This document shows positions 1 through 8,614 of a DNA stretch of 64,000 nt, piece by piece (position 1 is the first letter of the stretch; each line of letters opens with the position of its first letter). Where the stretch lies: positions 1-64,000 of the forward strand of contig CAYNLK010000006.1 in NCBI GenBank assembly GCA_964398055.1, given 5' to 3'. The translations under genes were made by a program, and so were the position numbers. Origin of the DNA: CAYNLK01 sp964398055. Its GTDB lineage: Bacteria > Chloroflexota > Anaerolineae > 4572-78 > J111. The notes beneath the pieces are model-generated. The model saw only the letters and a program-made list of their open reading frames with translations. It did no database searches and was not told where the DNA came from.

Positions 1-365
<365 letters not shown>

Positions 366-450
366 AGCTGTTTCTGCCGGTAAGGGAACCATTTCGTTCT
401 ATTTAGTCTTCAGGGTATTATTTTTGGTATCCTTAATTGTAAAAAAGTCT

Positions 451-568
<118 letters not shown>

Positions 569-588
569 AGGCTTTTTTTGTTTTCTGG

Positions 589-617
589 TTGAAATATTCC
601 TCACCTTGTGTTACAAT
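589..617 (+). promoter_or_regulatory. Likely sigma-70 promoter for the phosphohexomutase gene
   Basis: TTGAAA (589-594) and TACAAT (612-617) are separated by exactly 17 nt. The site lies after the 5S T-run and about 120 nt before the start codon at 737. It suggests the mutase genes have their own promoter rather than rRNA read-through. No strong Shine-Dalgarno sequence is visible before 737. Confidence 0.5.
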
Positions 618-736
618 ACAACACTTGGACGGCTCCTTGGTCTGGTTGAGATGTTAAAAATATCCAGTATCCTCGCAGGTATTGTATTTCCTTGCCGATG
701 AATTATCCTCAATGATTTCAGTGAATTGGATTAACA

Positions 737-2107
737 ATGCAGATATCTCCCCATATCTTTCGCGAATTTAGCATCCGAGGTGTGGCTGAGCAGGATTTGA
801 CCAACGAGGCAGTGGTGCTGATTGGGCGAGCGATTGGCACTTACTTCAGGCGGCACGACGAGCAGACGTTGGTAGTTGGTCGCGACGTACGTAATAGTTC
901 CACCCGGATTAGCCGGGCGCTCATAACCGGTTTAGCCCAAACGGGAGTTAAGGTAATCGATGTGGGCCCTGTACCCACCCCGGTGCATAATTTTGCCACG
1001 GATTTCCTGGCCGCCGCCGGTGGCATAATGGTCACTGCCAGCCATAACCCACCGGAGGATAATGGTCTTAAGATTCGAGGTCGCCAAACATTAACCGGCG
1101 GGGAGATTCAGCAGATTTTTCAACTGGCTGTTGATGGCAACTTTGTGGCTGGACAGGGTACAGTTTTGGAAAAGGATGCTCTGCCTCCCTACCTGGCTGC
1201 TTTGCGGCGATATGTTCGGCCCGGCCGATCTCTGAAAATCGCGGTGGACGGTGGCAACGGCACCAATGGACCGGTTGTGGTTGAACTGCTACGCCAACTG
1301 GGTCACACGGTTTTTGAACTTTTTGTTGAGCCAGATGGCTCTTTTCCTAATCGTAGCCCCGATCCGACCAAAAGCGGGGCGACCGACGAGTTATCAGCTC
1401 TGGTTAGGGCCGAAAAAGTAGATTTAGGGCTGGCTTACGACGGCGATGGTGACCGGTTGGTCGTGATAGATGAGACCGGTAACCGGCTGTTGGGTGACCA
1501 GATCATGATGATTCTAGCTCGTGATATTTTGCGAGACGGACCGGCTAAAATCGTGTACGAGATACTGTGTACTCAGGCCCTGGCCGATGATGTGCGGGCG
1601 CACGGCGGCGAGCCGGTGATGACGCCTTCTGGTTATGCTTTTGTGCACCAGGCAATGCAGGAAACGGGGGCGGCATTGGGCGGAGAGCTTTCCGGTCATC
1701 TCTTTCTCAATGAACCGGAGTTTCGCTTTGATGACGCTATTTTGGGTACGGTCAAACTGCTCAATATTTTGGTACAAAGTTCACGTCCGTTGTCGACGTT
1801 GGTGGCCGACTTACCGACCTATTATTCTTCCCCGGAGTTGCGAGTCAAGTGCCCGGATCAGGCTAAAGCCAGGGTGGTTGAGCAGATTAAAGCTCAATTT
1901 GCTAATGATTACCACGTGGATACGCTCGATGGGGCCCGCATCCATTTTGATGAAGGCTGGGCTTTAGTGCGCCAGTCCAATACCCAGCCGGTTATCTCCA
2001 TGCGTTTTGAGGCCCGTAGTCGTGAAGCTTTAACCATAATCCAGGCCAGGGTCCAGGCTCTGGTTGAGGCTGAACTCAATCGACTGGAGGGCGAGTCGCG
2101 CCAATGA
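737..2107 (+). CDS. Phosphomannomutase/phosphoglucomutase family enzyme
   Basis: This 456-residue protein is a full-length alpha-D-phosphohexomutase. The family moves a phosphate between C6 and C1 of a hexose (mannose, glucose or glucosamine) through a phosphoserine and feeds sugar-nucleotide synthesis in the cytosol. All four active-site elements are visible: TASHNPPEDNGLK with catalytic Ser102, the Mg-binding loop DGDGDR at 235-240, the sugar-binding GGELSGH at 315-321, and the C-terminal phosphate loop RQSNTQP near 412-418. The N-terminal signature reads FREFSIRG instead of the common FREYDIRG. The stop overlaps the start of the next small reading frame (ATGA at 2104). A nucleotidyltransferase gene lies 290 nt downstream, which fits a hexose-1-phosphate to NDP-sugar pair. 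Substrate preference cannot be decided from sequence. Confidence 0.93.
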   Translation: MQISPHIFREFSIRGVAEQDLTNEAVVLIGRAIGTYFRRHDEQTLVVGRDVRNSSTRISRALITGLAQTGVKVIDVGPVPTPVHNFATDFLAAAGGIMVTASHNPPEDNGLKIRGRQTLTGGEIQQIFQLAVDGNFVAGQGTVLEKDALPPYLAALRRYVRPGRSLKIAVDGGNGTNGPVVVELLRQLGHTVFELFVEPDGSFPNRSPDPTKSGATDELSALVRAEKVDLGLAYDGDGDRLVVIDETGNRLLGDQIMMILARDILRDGPAKIVYEILCTQALADDVRAHGGEPVMTPSGYAFVHQAMQETGAALGGELSGHLFLNEPEFRFDDAILGTVKLLNILVQSSRPLSTLVADLPTYYSSPELRVKCPDQAKARVVEQIKAQFANDYHVDTLDGARIHFDEGWALVRQSNTQPVISMRFEARSREALTIIQARVQALVEAELNRLEGESRQ

Positions 2108-2358
2108 CCGAACCCATCTCCACAGAAGAGCCCCACCTTAATAAGATTGCTCTGTTACAGCGGATCATCGAACAACTGAATTCGGCATGGTCTGCTGAAT
2201 GTTCACCTTTGAAGAATAAGCCCGACAGATGAATGTTGCACCCTATTCATAACACCGAGATAGAGGTTGGTTTGCAGTTTGACTCTGCCGATGAACTGAC
2301 TGTGTTGGCTGTGGTGGTTAAGCCCCGTGAAAAATATAAACAACTCTCACAGATGTAA
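2104..2358 (+). pseudogene. Small gene interrupted by an in-frame TGA
   Basis: A single reading frame runs from ATG 2104 (overlapping the mutase stop as ATGA) to TAA 2356-2358. It is broken by one TGA at 2230-2232 after 42 codons. The codon directly after the stop is ATG, so the second half (41 residues, 2233-2358) could be reinitiated. The first half reads like an amphipathic helix (KIALLQRIIEQLNSAW) and the second like a beta-rich segment ending in VVVKPREKY. I do not recognise the family. The layout fits a nonsense mutation in a small protein translationally coupled to the mutase. A pair of coupled microproteins or a sequencing error is also possible. No selenocysteine element is evident. 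Confidence 0.5.
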
Positions 2359-2394
2359 TTCTAATCAGAAAAGCCCAAAAAGGAGATCGAGCCG

Positions 2395-3732
2395 ATGTCG
2401 ATACAAGCGGTTATTCTGGCAGGTGGTGAAGGGAAACGAATCCATCCGCTTGGCATTAACAAACCCAAGTCGATGTTTGAGATTATGGGAAAACCACTCA
2501 TCCAATTTGTGGTGGAGAACCTGCGCGAGGCCGGAATCAACGATCTGATTATTGTAACCGGCCCTAATCAAGAACAGATTCATAATTATTTTGGCGATGG
2601 CCGCGATTTTGAGGTCAAGATACAATATGCCTATCAGTCGGAACCGTTAGGGCAGGCCAACGCGGTTCAGGCCGCCGAGAGTTTGATCCATAGCCATTTC
2701 TTTGTCTTGAATGCCAACGATATTTTTGACTCCAGCCTGCTGACCGAAGTGGTGAGCCGGGCTAGCGAGGCTCAGGCCAATCTGGCCCTGGTTGGTCGCA
2801 GAGTCACCGAACCCTGGCGCTTTGGGGTGATGCGCTTTGATAGCGAGGGCCGGTTGGTAGGCGTGACCGAAAAACCACCGGCCGGGCAAGAACCCAGCGA
2901 TGTGGCCGTGATTGGGGTCTATTATTTTTCACCCGATATTTTTCAGTGTATCCGTGATACACCCCTGGGCGAAACTGACGATCAATTTGAGCGAGCCTAC
3001 CAACTGCTGATCGATCGCGGCCAGGCCGTTCATGTGGCTTACGATGGCCTGTTTGAGTCATACAAATTCCCCTGGAATCTGTTGACGATCAGCGATTTGT
3101 TGCTGAGTCAAAAAATCAAAGGACAACAAATCAGCCCTTCGGCCAAAATATCAGATCGGGCGGTGATTGGTGATAACGTTATCATCGGCGACAATGTGCG
3201 CGTGTTTGAGAACGCCGTCATTCGCGGACCGGCCTACATCGGCGCGGGGAGCGTAATTGGCAATAATACCTTGGTTTGGGGCGGCTGTTCGTTTGGACCT
3301 GGCTGTGTGATTGGCTTTGACTCAGAGATCAAGCACTCTATTTTTGGCCGCAACGTTTGGACCCATCGCAATTATGTGGGCGACTCGATCGTGTCGGACA
3401 ATTGCTCTTTTGGGGCAGGGACGATTACGGCTAATTTTCGCTTTGATGAAGAAGAGGTGCGGGTCAGCGTAGGGGACAAGCCGATGGGTATCGGCGCCAA
3501 TAAGTTTGGGGTGATTATGGCCGAGGACTGCCGCACCGGCTGCAACAGCGTGTTGACGCCGGGGGTGAAGGTCGGGCCGAACAGCATTGTGGGGCCGGGG
3601 GTGACTCTGCTGGATGACCTGCCGCCCAACAAGATTGCGCTGTCCACTCGGGCCAGTTACGAGGTGCGGGATAACCGGCTGGACTTGTCCGGTAAAGGGC
3701 GCGATGAGTTGATGCAGAAAATTGGCAGGTAA
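2395..3732 (+). CDS. Sugar-phosphate nucleotidyltransferase with left-handed beta-helix
   Basis: The 445-residue protein has a GlmU-like architecture. Residues 1-240 form a nucleotidyltransferase domain with the signature LAGGEGKR (about 9-16) and a following KPKSM motif. From about residue 245 come hexapeptide repeats of a left-handed beta-helix (for example ISPSAKISDRAVIGDNVIIG). The nucleotidyltransferase half predicts NDP-sugar formation from NTP and a sugar-1-phosphate. The helix half could carry an acetyltransferase or a regulatory function, as in GlmU or in fused mannose/glucose-1-phosphate transferases. A clear Shine-Dalgarno sequence (AAAGGAGATC) precedes ATG 2395. Placement after a phosphohexomutase supports a shared sugar-nucleotide pathway. 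It could be a glucosamine-1-phosphate enzyme, but the exact substrate is not determined. Confidence 0.85.
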   Translation: MSIQAVILAGGEGKRIHPLGINKPKSMFEIMGKPLIQFVVENLREAGINDLIIVTGPNQEQIHNYFGDGRDFEVKIQYAYQSEPLGQANAVQAAESLIHSHFFVLNANDIFDSSLLTEVVSRASEAQANLALVGRRVTEPWRFGVMRFDSEGRLVGVTEKPPAGQEPSDVAVIGVYYFSPDIFQCIRDTPLGETDDQFERAYQLLIDRGQAVHVAYDGLFESYKFPWNLLTISDLLLSQKIKGQQISPSAKISDRAVIGDNVIIGDNVRVFENAVIRGPAYIGAGSVIGNNTLVWGGCSFGPGCVIGFDSEIKHSIFGRNVWTHRNYVGDSIVSDNCSFGAGTITANFRFDEEEVRVSVGDKPMGIGANKFGVIMAEDCRTGCNSVLTPGVKVGPNSIVGPGVTLLDDLPPNKIALSTRASYEVRDNRLDLSGKGRDELMQKIGR

Positions 3733-3849
3733 TTTGACCAATATCCTCGCTTCAAATTCCTGGATGACGCCACCGGCGTATATTTGCAGTTTTCCGGGAA
3801 GAAATGAATAATATCTTATTAAAAATCAAGTTTCATAGGAGTTGATTCG

Positions 3850-5229
3850 TTGGACCCTGACAGTACGTCGCCGATAGTTGTTCTGGTTTTGTTACTTTCA
3901 TTGTACGCTTTTTTTGCCGCGGCCAAAGAGGCCATTATCTCCATCCGCAGACCACGGCGGCTGCAACTTCAGGAAGAAGGCCATTACACAGCCGCGATTA
4001 TCAACCGCTTGGCCGATAACTCTACCCGTTTATTGACGACCGAGCAACTCATCCTCAAACTCATTGGATTTTCCATCGTTGCTTTTGCTGCCTTTGTTTA
4101 CACCACGCCTCTGGCGCAAGCGTTGTCGATTGATTATTTCTGGGCTGTGCTGCTGATCATCATCCTGACGGCGCTGGTAACCCTTATTTTTGGCGAGTTG
4201 ATCCCTAAAGAGATCGGGCGCACCTACGCCGAGCCAATCGCCTTTTGGGTGGCTCCTCCGTTTTACCTGCTCTCGTTTGTGGCGGCACCCCTGGCCCAGT
4301 TTGTCTCCGGAATTGGTCGATTTTTGACCGGTCGCTTGGGTGAAGAAGGGACCTACAACTTCAACGTCATCACCGAAGAAGAGCTGCGCACCTATGTGGA
4401 TGCCGGGGAGGAGGAAGGTGTGTTGCGAGAAGACGAGAAAGAGATGATCTACTCGATCTTTGATCTTGGCGACACTGTAGCCCGCGAAGTCATGGTGCCG
4501 CGTATCGATATGATTGCGGTAGAGGCCAAGACTCCCATCATGGCAGCGCTCGACGTGATTTTGGAGGCCGGTCATTCGCGCGTGCCGGTTTATGTCGATA
4601 ATATCGATAACATCGTTGGGATTCTGTATGCCAAAGATCTCTTGAGCCATTGGCGTGAAGAGGGTCCCGCCAAGTACGTGTGTGACCTGGCTCGGGATGT
4701 TTATTTTGTGCCGGAAACCAAGCCTGTGAGCGAACTGCTGCGTGAGTTGCAAAGTCGAAAAGTACACATTGCCATTGTGGTGGATGAGTATGGCGGTACT
4801 GCCGGCCTAGTCACGATTGAAGACGTGTTGGAAGAGATTGTTGGCGATATTCAAGATGAGTATGATCCGGAAGAGTTCTGGATGCAGCAAGTCTCCGAAG
4901 AGGAGTATATATTCAGCGCCCGGATGGACCTGGATGACATCAATGACCTGATGTCGGCTGAGTTACCCACCGACGAAGCTGACACGTTGGGCGGGCTGGT
5001 CTACAACCTGTTAGGACGAGTGCCGGAAGTCGGCGACTCGGTGGTGGCAGCCGGTTTACGGTTAACTGTCCTGGATGTGGAGGGCCGGCGGATTGGCCGG
5101 GTCAGAACTCAACGGATCAAGGAAAAGACCAGAGGGGGGGAGCAGCAGAACCAGCCAGTCAATGCCGACCAAAAAGCATCCGGTCTGGTTAATAAAACCA
5201 GTCACAAACCCATCTCGGGATCACCCTAA
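3850..5229 (+). CDS. CNNM/CorC-type membrane protein with CBS pair (hemolysin C family)
   Basis: The 459-residue protein starts at TTG 3850, preceded by AGGAG. Residues about 1-190 form a DUF21/CNNM membrane domain with several hydrophobic segments, including FGELIPKEIGR typical of this family. Residues about 205-325 hold two CBS motifs (REVMVPRIDMIAVE and VVDEYGGTAGLVTIEDVLEE). About 345-425 is the CorC/HlyC C-terminal domain. The family is linked to Mg2+ or other divalent cation efflux and homeostasis at the cytoplasmic membrane, with adenine nucleotides bound by the CBS pair; the 'hemolysin' name is historical. The last ~30 residues are polar and probably disordered. A cytidine deaminase begins 6 nt after the stop, so the two are probably co-transcribed. 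Confidence 0.9.
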   Translation: MDPDSTSPIVVLVLLLSLYAFFAAAKEAIISIRRPRRLQLQEEGHYTAAIINRLADNSTRLLTTEQLILKLIGFSIVAFAAFVYTTPLAQALSIDYFWAVLLIIILTALVTLIFGELIPKEIGRTYAEPIAFWVAPPFYLLSFVAAPLAQFVSGIGRFLTGRLGEEGTYNFNVITEEELRTYVDAGEEEGVLREDEKEMIYSIFDLGDTVAREVMVPRIDMIAVEAKTPIMAALDVILEAGHSRVPVYVDNIDNIVGILYAKDLLSHWREEGPAKYVCDLARDVYFVPETKPVSELLRELQSRKVHIAIVVDEYGGTAGLVTIEDVLEEIVGDIQDEYDPEEFWMQQVSEEEYIFSARMDLDDINDLMSAELPTDEADTLGGLVYNLLGRVPEVGDSVVAAGLRLTVLDVEGRRIGRVRTQRIKEKTRGGEQQNQPVNADQKASGLVNKTSHKPISGSP

Positions 5230-5235
5230 ATCAAA

Positions 5236-5670
5236 ATGGACTCCATCAACCACGGGTCTCCAGCCTCACAAAAGTGGGCCAGCTTGCTTGAGCAGGCGAT
5301 AGCTGCCAGAGCCTATGCCTATGCGCCCTATTCTCATTACAGAGTCGGGGCGGCCTTATTAACCGGCAGCGGCAAGGTTTACACCGGCTGCAATATCGAG
5401 AATGCGGCTTACGGTCCGGCCAACTGCGCCGAACGCACAGCCATCTTCAAGGCTGTATCTGAAGGTGAGCTTGATTTTGAGGCTATTGCCGTGGTGACCA
5501 GCGACGGCGGCGCGCCCTGCGGCGTTTGCCGGCAGGTAATGCGTGAATTTGCCCCCAAGCTGACGGTGATTGTGGGCGATCTGGCCGGCAATTACCGGGT
5601 TTTCAGCCTGCCGGATTTGCTGCCGTACAGTTTTGGGCCGGAGAACTTGGGGGTGAGTCCGCTACGTTAG
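5236..5670 (+). CDS. cdd: Cytidine deaminase
   Basis: This 144-residue protein is a standard-size cytidine deaminase of the tetrameric small class. The enzyme hydrolyses cytidine and deoxycytidine to uridine and deoxyuridine in pyrimidine salvage. The zinc site is complete: Cys64-Ala-Glu66, with Glu66 as proton shuttle, and the pair Cys95 and Cys98 in PCGVC. The substrate-binding motif NIENAAYG (53-60) precedes them. The gene follows the CorC-like gene by 6 nt. The next gene is on the opposite strand with only 19 nt between the stops. Confidence 0.96.
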   Translation: MDSINHGSPASQKWASLLEQAIAARAYAYAPYSHYRVGAALLTGSGKVYTGCNIENAAYGPANCAERTAIFKAVSEGELDFEAIAVVTSDGGAPCGVCRQVMREFAPKLTVIVGDLAGNYRVFSLPDLLPYSFGPENLGVSPLR

Positions 5671-5689
5671 TGAGGTCAAACCCCCGCAA

Positions 5690-6532
5690 CTATTCCACTG
5701 TATCAACTCCAAAATAAGCTGCCAGCGCCTCTTGCCAGGGGCGCAACTCGATCCCCAACGCCGCGCCCCTGGTATTGGCCAGGGCGGTGAAATGAGGCAC
5801 TGTGGTCGCCCGCGGGTAATCGGCCAGGGTGATGGGCTGGATCGGTACATGCGCCCGCCCGGCCAGGCGCAGAATCTCTTGGGCAAAATCATAGCGGGAG
5901 CAGTAGCCCGAATTAGTAAAATGATAGATGCCGTAAGCCCGGCTTTGGATCAATTTGGCTACAGCCTCGGCCAGATCGGGCGCATAGGTGGGATTGCTGA
6001 TTTCGTCGGTGACGACGCGCAGCTCGCCGTGCTTGTCGGCCGCGGCGATGATTTTAGGGGGAAACATACGCTCGTTGTCGCCGTAGAGCCAGGCGGTGCG
6101 GACAATGTAGAGCCTGTCTTTAACGTAGCGGGCCGCCATCTGTTCGCCGGATCTTTTGGAACTGCCATAGGCGTTGATCGGACTGGGGTGATCTTCCTCC
6201 CGGTAGGGAGTGCCAGCCCGGCCATCAAAGACCTCGTTGGTGGAGATATAGACCATGTCGGCGTTGGTCTGCAGGCAGGCGTGGGCTACGTTTTGCGTGC
6301 CAAAAGCGTTGATTTTGAAGGCCGTATCGGGGTCCCTGGCGCAGCCATCCACGTCGGTCATGGCGGCGCAGTGGATGATCAGCTCGGGCCGCATCTGGGC
6401 AAATCGTTGAACGATGGCATGATCGGTAATATCATAGTCAGGAATGTCGGTGGGGATGACATCGTGTTCGTCCAACTGCTTTTGTAAGGCCTGGCCCAAT
6501 TGGCCGTTGGCCCCGGTAATGATAATCCGCAT
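5690..6532 (-). CDS. rfbD: RmlD-like dTDP-4-dehydrorhamnose reductase family protein
   Basis: The 280-residue protein belongs to the extended short-chain dehydrogenase family and matches RmlD/RfbD in length and layout. This enzyme reduces dTDP-4-keto-L-rhamnose to dTDP-L-rhamnose for surface polysaccharides. The Rossmann motif GANGQLGQ is at residues 7-14. The catalytic Tyr122-x3-Lys126 lies in AYGSSKRSGE, and the family segment VRTAWLYG follows. The expected STDYVFDG segment reads STNEVFDG here, a change at a normally conserved place. No rfbA, rfbB or rfbC gene lies in the window, so the role in rhamnose synthesis is inferred. A related sugar-nucleotide reductase is possible. Confidence 0.8.
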   Translation of the reverse strand: MRIIITGANGQLGQALQKQLDEHDVIPTDIPDYDITDHAIVQRFAQMRPELIIHCAAMTDVDGCARDPDTAFKINAFGTQNVAHACLQTNADMVYISTNEVFDGRAGTPYREEDHPSPINAYGSSKRSGEQMAARYVKDRLYIVRTAWLYGDNERMFPPKIIAAADKHGELRVVTDEISNPTYAPDLAEAVAKLIQSRAYGIYHFTNSGYCSRYDFAQEILRLAGRAHVPIQPITLADYPRATTVPHFTALANTRGAALGIELRPWQEALAAYFGVDTVE

Positions 6533-6575
6533 GGTTGCACCTCGGCAAAAATTAGAGATTAGACAGGATCACGTT

Positions 6576-8351
6576 TTACAAACGTAAACCCGGCAAGGCA
6601 TCAGACTTCTGAGAGCGGGCGCTGCTCAGGTAATGACGGGTCAGGCTGACGAACAGGTTTAGCATCATAATCGGCCACGGTAGCAGCAACGCCAAAATGG
6701 CCGACACCATCACCTCAATAAGTGCCGTTAATTGCCAAAAGGCTGGCCCTACCTCGGGCAGACGCCAGGTAGCCGCAAAACCATTCTGCCAAAAGGCCCA
6801 CAAAAGCGGTAACGAAAATATAAAGGTAACCAACAGCCCAAAGCCATAACCGCTGCCCAACAAGGTGAGCCAGTTATCCTCTTTGACCAGCATTAACACC
6901 ACCAACACCAGCCCACCGCCAACCAGCAGACTGACCGCAGTTCGACGGGCGATATCGAGCGGCAGCTCGTTGAGAGATCTGACGGAGCTGAGGGAATAGT
7001 GATACCCTTGTAGTTGGAAAAGCGCATGGTATAAGGCAATGGTGAGTAACGCCGCAATCACAATCGAGCCGGCATGAAAACCACGCCGTCGCCACATCGT
7101 TATAAACCAAATTAGAGCGATGAGACCAGCCCCAACCAAGCGGTTTAGCTGCTCGGCTCTCAGGCGCTCCTGGCGGGCCGCAGCCATTTGGGCGTCAGCC
7201 TCTCTTTGAGCTAAGACAGCCAGTTGGAACGCCCCGCTTAGATTATTGTCGAGCAGCGCCCGTTGGGATCGATCGAGGTCTGCCAATAACTGTTCTGGTA
7301 ATGCCGCGCCTGGCCCCTGGATTTGGCTCAGGTATGCCTCGGTCAGAGCAACCCGCTGCCGGGTGAGCGCCATCTGCGCCGTTGCCCGCTCGGTTTGGGT
7401 CAGGTGCAATAGTTCGAACAGAATCCGCCCCTGGGCAAAAGTGGGCACAGGCAAACCCAACAGCGTAGCGATAGTGGGAGCCAAATCGGTTTGAGAGATG
7501 TCACTGTAATTACCAGGGACGACATTCTCACCGATCATCATCAGGGGCTGCCAGATGACCTCAACCTCGTTGCCGCCATGCCCCCCTTTCTCAATGTGGC
7601 CGTGGTCTGACAAAACAATCAAGACACTGTGATTGAGGTCAAGAATGGCCCTGATTTGGTCCAGATAGCCATCTACCCGTGTGGCGGCCTGAAGGTAAGC
7701 TGGGCTGGCCGGGCCGCCGTGCCCTCGAGCCGCCTCGTCGAGCTGAGTGAAGTGCAGCAGCACCAGAGCGGCCGCGTCGTTTTCAATGAGCGGCAAGGCC
7801 GTTTCAAAGATGGCCTGGTCAGCCGCAGGGCCGGCCTCATTGACGAAGAAGGTGTGATTGACCTGCCCGGCCGGAAGTAATTTTGACCATGCGGCCGGCC
7901 CCAGCACCGCCGTTTTTAGACCTGCTTGACGGGCTTGGCTGAAGATTGTATCAGTTTCTAGGGGGCGTATACTGGCCAGCGGCAGATCGATGGGGGCCGC
8001 GTCGTTGATTTCTGGGGGGGCGCCGGTAATCAAAGTAGCCCAGGCCGTTTGAGCATAGCTGGGCGGAATACTTTCAACCGCGGCCGTCGCGCCGGCCCGC
8101 TTCAGTTGCCCCAATATGGGCAAATCAAGGGCCAGGGAGTCATCATAGCCTAGCCCGCCGATCAGGACTACCACCACCCGCTTGGTGAGGCCCGCTGAGA
8201 TGGATGGTTGCGGCGCTAATTCAACCTGGCGCAAGGGTGAGCGATAATTTTGGATAGAGCTAAAATAGACTCTGATCCAAAAGGCTGTTCCAATAATAAT
8301 GCCGGCCAGCAAAAGGATACTCAAGCCAACAGAAACAAGTTTCTTGTTCAT
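6576..8351 (-). CDS. Membrane-anchored alkaline-phosphatase-superfamily phosphodiesterase
   Basis: The start is set at ATG 8351 (591 residues). An open frame extends upstream to 8462, but a TATAAT box ends only 7 nt before this ATG, so the extension would not be transcribed. Residues about 4-30 form an N-terminal signal-anchor. The domain about 58-310 has the alkaline phosphatase/phosphodiesterase layout: VVVVLIGGLGYDD supplies the first metal Asp, AQTAWATLITG a candidate nucleophile Thr103, and LSDHGHIEKGGHGG metal ligands. A helical region and several membrane spans near the C-terminus follow. Such proteins hydrolyse phosphodiester or phosphomonoester bonds outside the membrane, for example on polyprenyl- or nucleotide-linked substrates. 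The substrate is unknown. Confidence 0.8.
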   Translation of the reverse strand: MNKKLVSVGLSILLLAGIIIGTAFWIRVYFSSIQNYRSPLRQVELAPQPSISAGLTKRVVVVLIGGLGYDDSLALDLPILGQLKRAGATAAVESIPPSYAQTAWATLITGAPPEINDAAPIDLPLASIRPLETDTIFSQARQAGLKTAVLGPAAWSKLLPAGQVNHTFFVNEAGPAADQAIFETALPLIENDAAALVLLHFTQLDEAARGHGGPASPAYLQAATRVDGYLDQIRAILDLNHSVLIVLSDHGHIEKGGHGGNEVEVIWQPLMMIGENVVPGNYSDISQTDLAPTIATLLGLPVPTFAQGRILFELLHLTQTERATAQMALTRQRVALTEAYLSQIQGPGAALPEQLLADLDRSQRALLDNNLSGAFQLAVLAQREADAQMAAARQERLRAEQLNRLVGAGLIALIWFITMWRRRGFHAGSIVIAALLTIALYHALFQLQGYHYSLSSVRSLNELPLDIARRTAVSLLVGGGLVLVVLMLVKEDNWLTLLGSGYGFGLLVTFIFSLPLLWAFWQNGFAATWRLPEVGPAFWQLTALIEVMVSAILALLLPWPIMMLNLFVSLTRHYLSSARSQKSDALPGLRL

Positions 8352-8358
8352 CGGGCGG

Positions 8359-8364
8359 ATTATA
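8359..8364 (-). promoter_or_regulatory. -10 box giving a probably leaderless mRNA
   Basis: On the minus strand the sequence TGGTATAAT forms an extended -10 element (TATAAT at 8364-8359). It ends 7 nt before the ATG at 8351, so transcription should start at or next to the start codon. No Shine-Dalgarno sequence is needed or seen. This decides the start of the phosphodiesterase gene. Confidence 0.6.
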
Positions 8365-8614
8365 CCAGTTTTTTCCGAAAATTGGTAACACGTGACATTT
8401 TTGAGTCGAGGGTTGATTTTTGGAGATTCAACCAAAGAAGTGTACCATACTAACTTATGCAATAATCAGGCGGTCATTGTAAACTGGGAAATTTACAAGC
8501 CCGCCAGCAACGCTTGGCTTAACCAGAATTCCAGATGGTTGTTGCGACAGGAAGTGAAGGAGAGCTGTATTTTGTGAGGGCGAGATTGCCTTCGCCTAGC
8601 TTGTGGTGGGAACA

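Noticed and set aside
2230..2232. TGA read as selenocysteine
   Set aside because: No SECIS-like hairpin is evident after it, no partner Cys motif surrounds it, and the yqeB gene 60 kb away does not by itself imply selenocysteine here.
4030..4767. 245-codon open frame on the minus strand
   Set aside because: It lies fully antisense to the CNNM/CorC gene, whose domains are clear, and its translation is His/Gln-rich without a recognisable motif.
5732..6487. 251-codon open frame on the plus strand
   Set aside because: It is antisense to the RmlD-like gene and has the Gly/Val-rich look of a shadow frame.
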